64,000 nucleotides of DNA from Corynebacterium glyciniphilum AJ 3170 (lineage in GTDB: Bacteria; Actinomycetota; Actinomycetes; Mycobacteriales; Mycobacteriaceae): positions 2,108,001-2,172,000 of the forward strand of contig NZ_CP006842.1 in NCBI RefSeq assembly GCF_000626675.1. Reading direction: 5' to 3'. The notes beneath the pieces are model-generated. The model was not told where the DNA came from. It searched no databases and worked only from the letters and a program-made list of their open reading frames with translations. The position numbers and the translations under genes were made by a program. Numbering within the stretch: position 1 is the first letter of the stretch; every line of letters begins with the position of its first letter. This document shows, in pieces, positions 63,981 through 64,000 of the stretch.

Positions 63981-64000
63981 ATGACAACTGCATCCAGCAG
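63981..64000 (+). CDS. aceE: Start of a gene, probably aceE (pyruvate dehydrogenase E1), cut by the window edge
   Basis: ATG 63981 has an excellent AGGAGGAGCGTC ribosome site and the first residues MTTASS. In corynebacteria and mycobacteria aceE lies here, divergent from the DUF3052 gene. Identity is inferred from position only. It would supply the E1 partner of the E2 acyltransferase at 23-25 kb. Confidence 0.5.

Overview
The window is chromosomal DNA from a high-GC member of Corynebacteriales, most likely a Corynebacterium. It shows the cytochrome bc1-aa3 branch (ctaE-qcrCAB, ctaF-ctaC), the PimB' and GT87 mannosyltransferases of lipomannan synthesis, an asnB of the LtsA type, and the order lipB-lipA-glnA ... 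glnE-glnA2-panB ... bioB-SURF1-map ... DUF3052-aceE. This order closely parallels the Rv2181-Rv2241 region of Mycobacterium tuberculosis and the glk-to-aceE region of C. glutamicum. Nothing looks like a prophage, transposon or CRISPR array.

Layout. 0-6.4 kb: envelope genes (GT87 mannosyltransferase, PlsC-like acyltransferase, glucokinase, PimB', two secreted NlpC/P60 hydrolases). 6.8-15.2 kb: a DEDDh exonuclease, the respiratory genes and trpD. 15.5-28.3 kb: asnB, the Fe-S protein ErpA, a degenerate CobT-like protein, ilvE, pepA, the dihydrolipoamide acyltransferase aceF/sucB, lipB, lipA and small membrane proteins. 28.6-30.1 kb: glnA. 30.1-43.4 kb is more variable: an acyl-CoA dehydrogenase pair, a TPP-riboswitch thiamine operon (thiO-S-G-F) with divergent thiE, an MFS and a TSUP transporter, another GT87 enzyme and two PH-domain membrane proteins. 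43.4-48.1 kb: heme/iron genes (NUDIX-fructosamine-kinase fusion, heme-oxygenase-like paralog, hmuO, hmuV, hmuU). 48.1-53.8 kb: glnE, glnA2, panB and a 56-aa protein. 53.8-54.3 kb: RNase P RNA on the minus strand. 54.3-64 kb: histidine phosphatase, zinc-ribbon protein, NIF3 protein, a HAD/LMW-PTP fusion, bioB with its auxiliary gene bsaP, SURF1, an HtaA-domain protein, map, an XRE regulator, tRNA-Val(UAC), DUF3052 and the first codons of a probable aceE.

How the genes work together. Lipoate synthesis (lipB, lipA) sits next to its client, the E2 acyltransferase. GlnE adenylylates the glutamine synthetase encoded 18 kb away. SURF1, ctaC, ctaE, ctaF and qcrCAB build the respiratory supercomplex. 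Heme import and breakdown genes adjoin a 14/19 DtxR-type box, and a weaker one lies at the HtaA gene.

The most unusual items are: (i) a NUDIX-fructosamine kinase fusion translationally coupled to a heme-oxygenase-like protein that has lost its heme-ligating His, downstream of the DtxR-type box; (ii) a single-chain PtkA-PtpA (HAD kinase/phosphatase) fusion; (iii) a CobT homolog lacking both catalytic glutamates; (iv) a long perfect palindrome that joins the aceF terminator to the lipB promoter; (v) a consistent rule that a TAnnnT hexamer lies 6-8 nt before many start codons, implying widespread leaderless mRNAs. That rule was used here to choose many starts.
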